7,612 nt of DNA from JBGPYM01 sp041493205 (GTDB lineage Bacteria; Bacteroidota; Ignavibacteria; UBA10030; UBA6906): contig JBGPYM010000152.1 of assembly GCA_041493205.1 (NCBI GenBank), positions 1-7,612 on the forward strand, read 5' to 3'. The notes beneath the pieces were generated by a model. It was not told the origin of the DNA. It saw only the letters and a list, made by a program, of their open reading frames with translations, and searched no databases. The first letter of the stretch is position 1. Every line of letters starts with the position of its first letter. Positions 5,953 to 7,612 of this stretch are shown one piece after another. Made by a program: the position numbers and the translations under genes.

Positions 5953-6474
5953 TCACCGGCCGACTGTCTGCATTCGCAGGATGACCTTCTGGGTCAGGTC
6001 GAGTTTGTCGTTCGCGTAGAGGAGCAGGATCTGCCCGCTCTTGTCGAGCACGAAATCGTACCCGTCTTCTTTGGCGATATCCTCAAGCACCTTGAACATC
6101 TTGTTCTGGATCGGCTTCATCACATCGTTCTGCTTCTGAAAGAGCTCGCCGTTCTGGCCGAACTTCTTGTTCCGGAAGTCGGCGATGCTCTGGTCGAGCT
6201 CCCGCAGCTGCTTTTCCTGTTCGGCACGGACCTGATCGGTCAGGATCAGCTTCCGCTTGTCGTAGTCATCGAACTTTCGCTTCCAGTCCGCCTGCATCTT
6301 CTGCAGCTCTGTTTCCCAGGACGCCACCAGGGCGTCAATCGACTTCTGCGCGTCGATGGCCTCCGGGAGCGTCTGCATGATGGTCTCGGAGTTGATGAAG
6401 CCGATCTTCGACTGCGCCGCCGCGGGGGCGAGGCCCAGGGCGAGGAGGGCTGAGAGAACAAGTAAGCGTTTCAT
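5953..6474 (-). CDS. OmpH/Skp-family periplasmic chaperone, second copy
   Basis: Skp-type proteins hold unfolded outer-membrane proteins in the periplasm and pass them to the BAM complex. This 173-residue chain begins with a signal peptide: a charged MKR, a hydrophobic stretch to about residue 17, and a likely cleavage after Ala20 in APAAA-QSK. The mature start KIGFINSETI is the usual OmpH beta strand. A long charged, glutamine- and lysine-rich helical region follows (about 40-135), the tentacle region of Skp trimers. The end has FGQNGELF and DFVLDKSGQILLLYAND, which I associate with Bacteroidota/Ignavibacteria OmpH proteins. The ATG at 6474 has AGGA 6 bases upstream. It is a clear paralogue of the gene before it, separated by 48 bases holding a terminator-like hairpin. 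Role in outer-membrane protein or lipid A traffic is inferred from family and bamA linkage. Confidence 0.93.
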   Translation of the reverse strand: MKRLLVLSALLALGLAPAAAQSKIGFINSETIMQTLPEAIDAQKSIDALVASWETELQKMQADWKRKFDDYDKRKLILTDQVRAEQEKQLRELDQSIADFRNKKFGQNGELFQKQNDVMKPIQNKMFKVLEDIAKEDGYDFVLDKSGQILLLYANDKLDLTQKVILRMQTVGR

Positions 6475-6495
6475 CTGCGATCCTGTGATATCGCG

Positions 6496-6522
6496 AAAAA
6501 GCCACCGGCAGGGACGCCGGTG
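6496..6522 (-). terminator. Terminator-like hairpin between the two Skp genes
   Basis: On the minus strand CACCGGC (6522-6516), a 6-base loop and GCCGGTG (6509-6503) form a perfect 7-base-pair, GC-rich stem. After GC come five T (6500-6496). The hairpin begins at the base after the TAG stop of the first Skp gene. This is the layout of an intrinsic terminator, but the T-tract is short and the genes beyond are essential, so partial termination (attenuation) or 3'-end stabilisation of the upstream message seems more likely than a full stop. Function is inferred from shape only. Confidence 0.6.
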
Positions 6523-7050
6523 CTACTTGCCGCGTTTCAGCTTGTCGATCACCTTGAACGTGATGTCGTCCTTCGGGTCTCCGTAGAGCAGAATCTGAAT
6601 CTGTTCGGTCTTGTCGAACACGAAGTTGTATTTCTCTTCTTTGGCGACGACTGCAATTGCCGACTTGATCCTGTCCCGGATCGGGTTGATGATTTTTTCC
6701 GTTGCTTTGGCAAGCTCGCCATCCTGGCCGAACTTCTCGGTGCGGAATTCCTGGGCCCGTCGCTCCAGGTCGATCAGCTTCTGCTGTTCGGATTTTTTGG
6801 TTGCCTCGTTGTACAGGGTTTCCTTTTTCTGATACTCCTCGTAGCGCCCCTGAAGGGCCTTCTGCATCGCTTCCAGCGAATCCTGGAAGGGCTTTCCGAT
6901 CGCATCGATCCGCTTCTGCGCTTCCTGCGCAGAGGGAAGCTCCTGGAAGATCTTGGTGGAATTGACGTAGCCGATACGCTGCTGCGCTGCGGCGGACATC
7001 ACGCCCGCCGCGAGTACGGCGACACTGAACGCGAGAAGACGAGTTTTCAC
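6523..7050 (-). CDS. OmpH/Skp-family periplasmic chaperone, first copy
   Basis: This 175-residue protein is the first of two tandem Skp-like chaperones and lies directly after bamA, the usual place for skp. A signal peptide is clear: MKTR, a hydrophobic core to about residue 18, and cleavage probably after Ala22 in SAAA-QQR. The mature part starts RIGYVNSTKIF, then runs as a charged coiled-coil-like helix (about 45-140, rich in Gln, Glu and Lys). It closes with NFVFDKTEQIQILLYGD and a lysine-rich C-terminus. The start codon is GTG at 7050; AGGGG 5 bases upstream supports it, and it places the signal peptide correctly. It shares the FGQxGEL block and the final strand motif with the downstream copy, but the central helix has diverged, so the duplication is probably old. 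Periplasmic chaperone function is inferred from the family. Confidence 0.93.
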   Translation of the reverse strand: MKTRLLAFSVAVLAAGVMSAAAQQRIGYVNSTKIFQELPSAQEAQKRIDAIGKPFQDSLEAMQKALQGRYEEYQKKETLYNEATKKSEQQKLIDLERRAQEFRTEKFGQDGELAKATEKIINPIRDRIKSAIAVVAKEEKYNFVFDKTEQIQILLYGDPKDDITFKVIDKLKRGK

Positions 7051-7119
7051 GAGGACCCCTGATTGAAAGTGAAAAGAGAAGAATTAAGAGAGAACAGTGA
7101 TGAAATGGAACAAAAGCAA
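7051..7119 (-). other. Pyrimidine-rich spacer between bamA and the first Skp gene
   Basis: This 69-base spacer is the longest in the window and is strikingly pyrimidine-rich on the transcribed-sense (minus) strand, unlike the GC-rich genes on either side. I found no stem-loop and no convincing promoter hexamers; the Shine-Dalgarno AGGGG of the downstream gene is at its end (7060-7056). It could be an unstructured leader or a recognition site for an RNA-binding protein, but nothing here proves that. Confidence 0.4.
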
Positions 7120-7612
7120 TTAGAAACCTCTGCCGAAGACAAAATGGAAATGCCAGCCGTCGGGCTTGCCGTCTTTCGGATAGACGTCGTCGAACCCGTA
7201 GCCGTAGTCAAAGCCGAGCAGCCCGATCGGATTGATCAGGATGCGCGCGCCGAGCCCTGCCGATCGTTTCAGATCGAAGAAGTTGGCCCTGGCCATCGAC
7301 GGGTAAACGTTGCCCCCTTCCGCGAAGGCGAGGAAATAGATCGGGATCGGATTGATGGACGCCGCCAGGCGGAGCTCGAGCGTCTGCTTGGTCATCACGT
7401 TTCCGCCGTAAATGGCGCCGTTGGCGTTGCGCGGCCCGATCGACTGGTCTTCATATCCCCGCAGCGGCGTGGTCGCCACGTAGCCGAGTCCGGTTCCCCC
7501 CATGAAGAACAGGTCAATCGGGGGGATGATAGAGTTGACGGCAAACGGAGCGATGTATCCATACGTCGAACTCAAGTAAAGGGCCACACGGGTACTGTTG
7601 AACATCGGCATA
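7120..7612 (-). CDS. bamA: Outer membrane protein assembly factor BamA, C-terminal barrel part (cut by window edge)
   Basis: Essential Omp85-family protein that folds and inserts beta-barrel proteins into the outer membrane. Only the last 163 codons or so are present; the 5' end, with the POTRA domains, lies beyond the window. PLRGYEDQSIGP matches the conserved loop-6 (V/I)RGF-type motif that reaches into the barrel. Later come FAEGGNVY (usual form: F-D-x-G-N-V-[YW]), then SAGLGARILINPIG and GFDYGYGF, the penultimate-strand signatures. The chain ends FVFGRGF with a terminal aromatic, as outer-membrane barrels do. The Met near 7611 is internal, not the start. Gene order bamA-skp-skp-lpxD is the classic envelope assembly context. 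A TamA or other Omp85 relative is possible, but the skp linkage favours BamA. Confidence 0.93.
   Translation of the reverse strand, partial: MPMFNSTRVALYLSSTYGYIAPFAVNSIIPPIDLFFMGGTGLGYVATTPLRGYEDQSIGPRNANGAIYGGNVMTKQTLELRLAASINPIPIYFLAFAEGGNVYPSMARANFFDLKRSAGLGARILINPIGLLGFDYGYGFDDVYPKDGKPDGWHFHFVFGRGF

Noticed and set aside
7051..7119. Promoter in the bamA-skp spacer (TTGCTT with a TGTTCT-like element 17 bases on)
   Set aside because: The second element matches only half of the sigma-70 consensus, and Bacteroidota promoters use a different consensus. AT-rich spacers give such matches by chance.
1..7612. Horizontal transfer, mobile element or defence system
   Set aside because: All genes are on one strand with even composition, intact families and conserved envelope-biogenesis order. 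I found no transposase, integrase, long terminal repeat, tRNA attachment site or repeat array.

Overview
The window is one uninterrupted directon. Ten genes, two of them cut by the window edges, are all read on the minus strand and packed with gaps of about 1 to 69 bases. In transcription order (right to left) they are: the 3' end of bamA, two tandem OmpH/Skp-type chaperone genes, lpxD, a fused lpxC-fabZ, lpxA, a LipM-type octanoyltransferase/lipoate ligase-family gene, panB, surE, and the 5' end of pfkA. No stretch over 300 bases lacks a gene. I saw no tRNA, rRNA, CRISPR array, insertion sequence or phage gene.

Organism: a Gram-negative, lipopolysaccharide-making bacterium with GC-rich coding sequence. 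The single-chain LpxC-FabZ protein and the bamA-skp-skp-lpxD order point to the Bacteroidota/Chlorobi/Ignavibacteria side of the FCB group. The Skp C-termini, with their FGQxGEL and LLY motifs, look to me most like Ignavibacteria-type OmpH proteins. That placement is from memory of the families and not from a search. The genus cannot be told from this window.

Region 5953-7612 is the outer-membrane protein assembly part: the BamA barrel end, then two periplasmic chaperones with signal peptides. A terminator-like hairpin sits between the two chaperone genes. Region 2550-5941 is early lipid A synthesis: LpxA, LpxC and LpxD (steps 1-3), with FabZ joined to LpxC. The later lipid A genes (lpxH/I, lpxB, lpxK) are not here. 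Region 1-2548 is metabolic: LipM-like protein (octanoyl transfer for lipoate), PanB (pantothenate, precursor of CoA and the ACP prosthetic group), SurE (nucleotidase) and PfkA (glycolysis).

A shared thread is acyl-ACP. LpxA, LpxD, FabZ and probably the LipM-like enzyme all draw on ACP-bound acyl chains, and PanB makes the precursor of the ACP arm. Translation signals are uneven: most starts have weak or no Shine-Dalgarno sequence, but the LipM-like gene and pfkA have long, near-perfect ones fused to the stop codon of the gene before. All genes look intact and ordinary for their families. I found no evidence of a new defence, mobile or regulatory system; the best leads are the internal hairpin, the stop/Shine-Dalgarno fusions and the operon composition.
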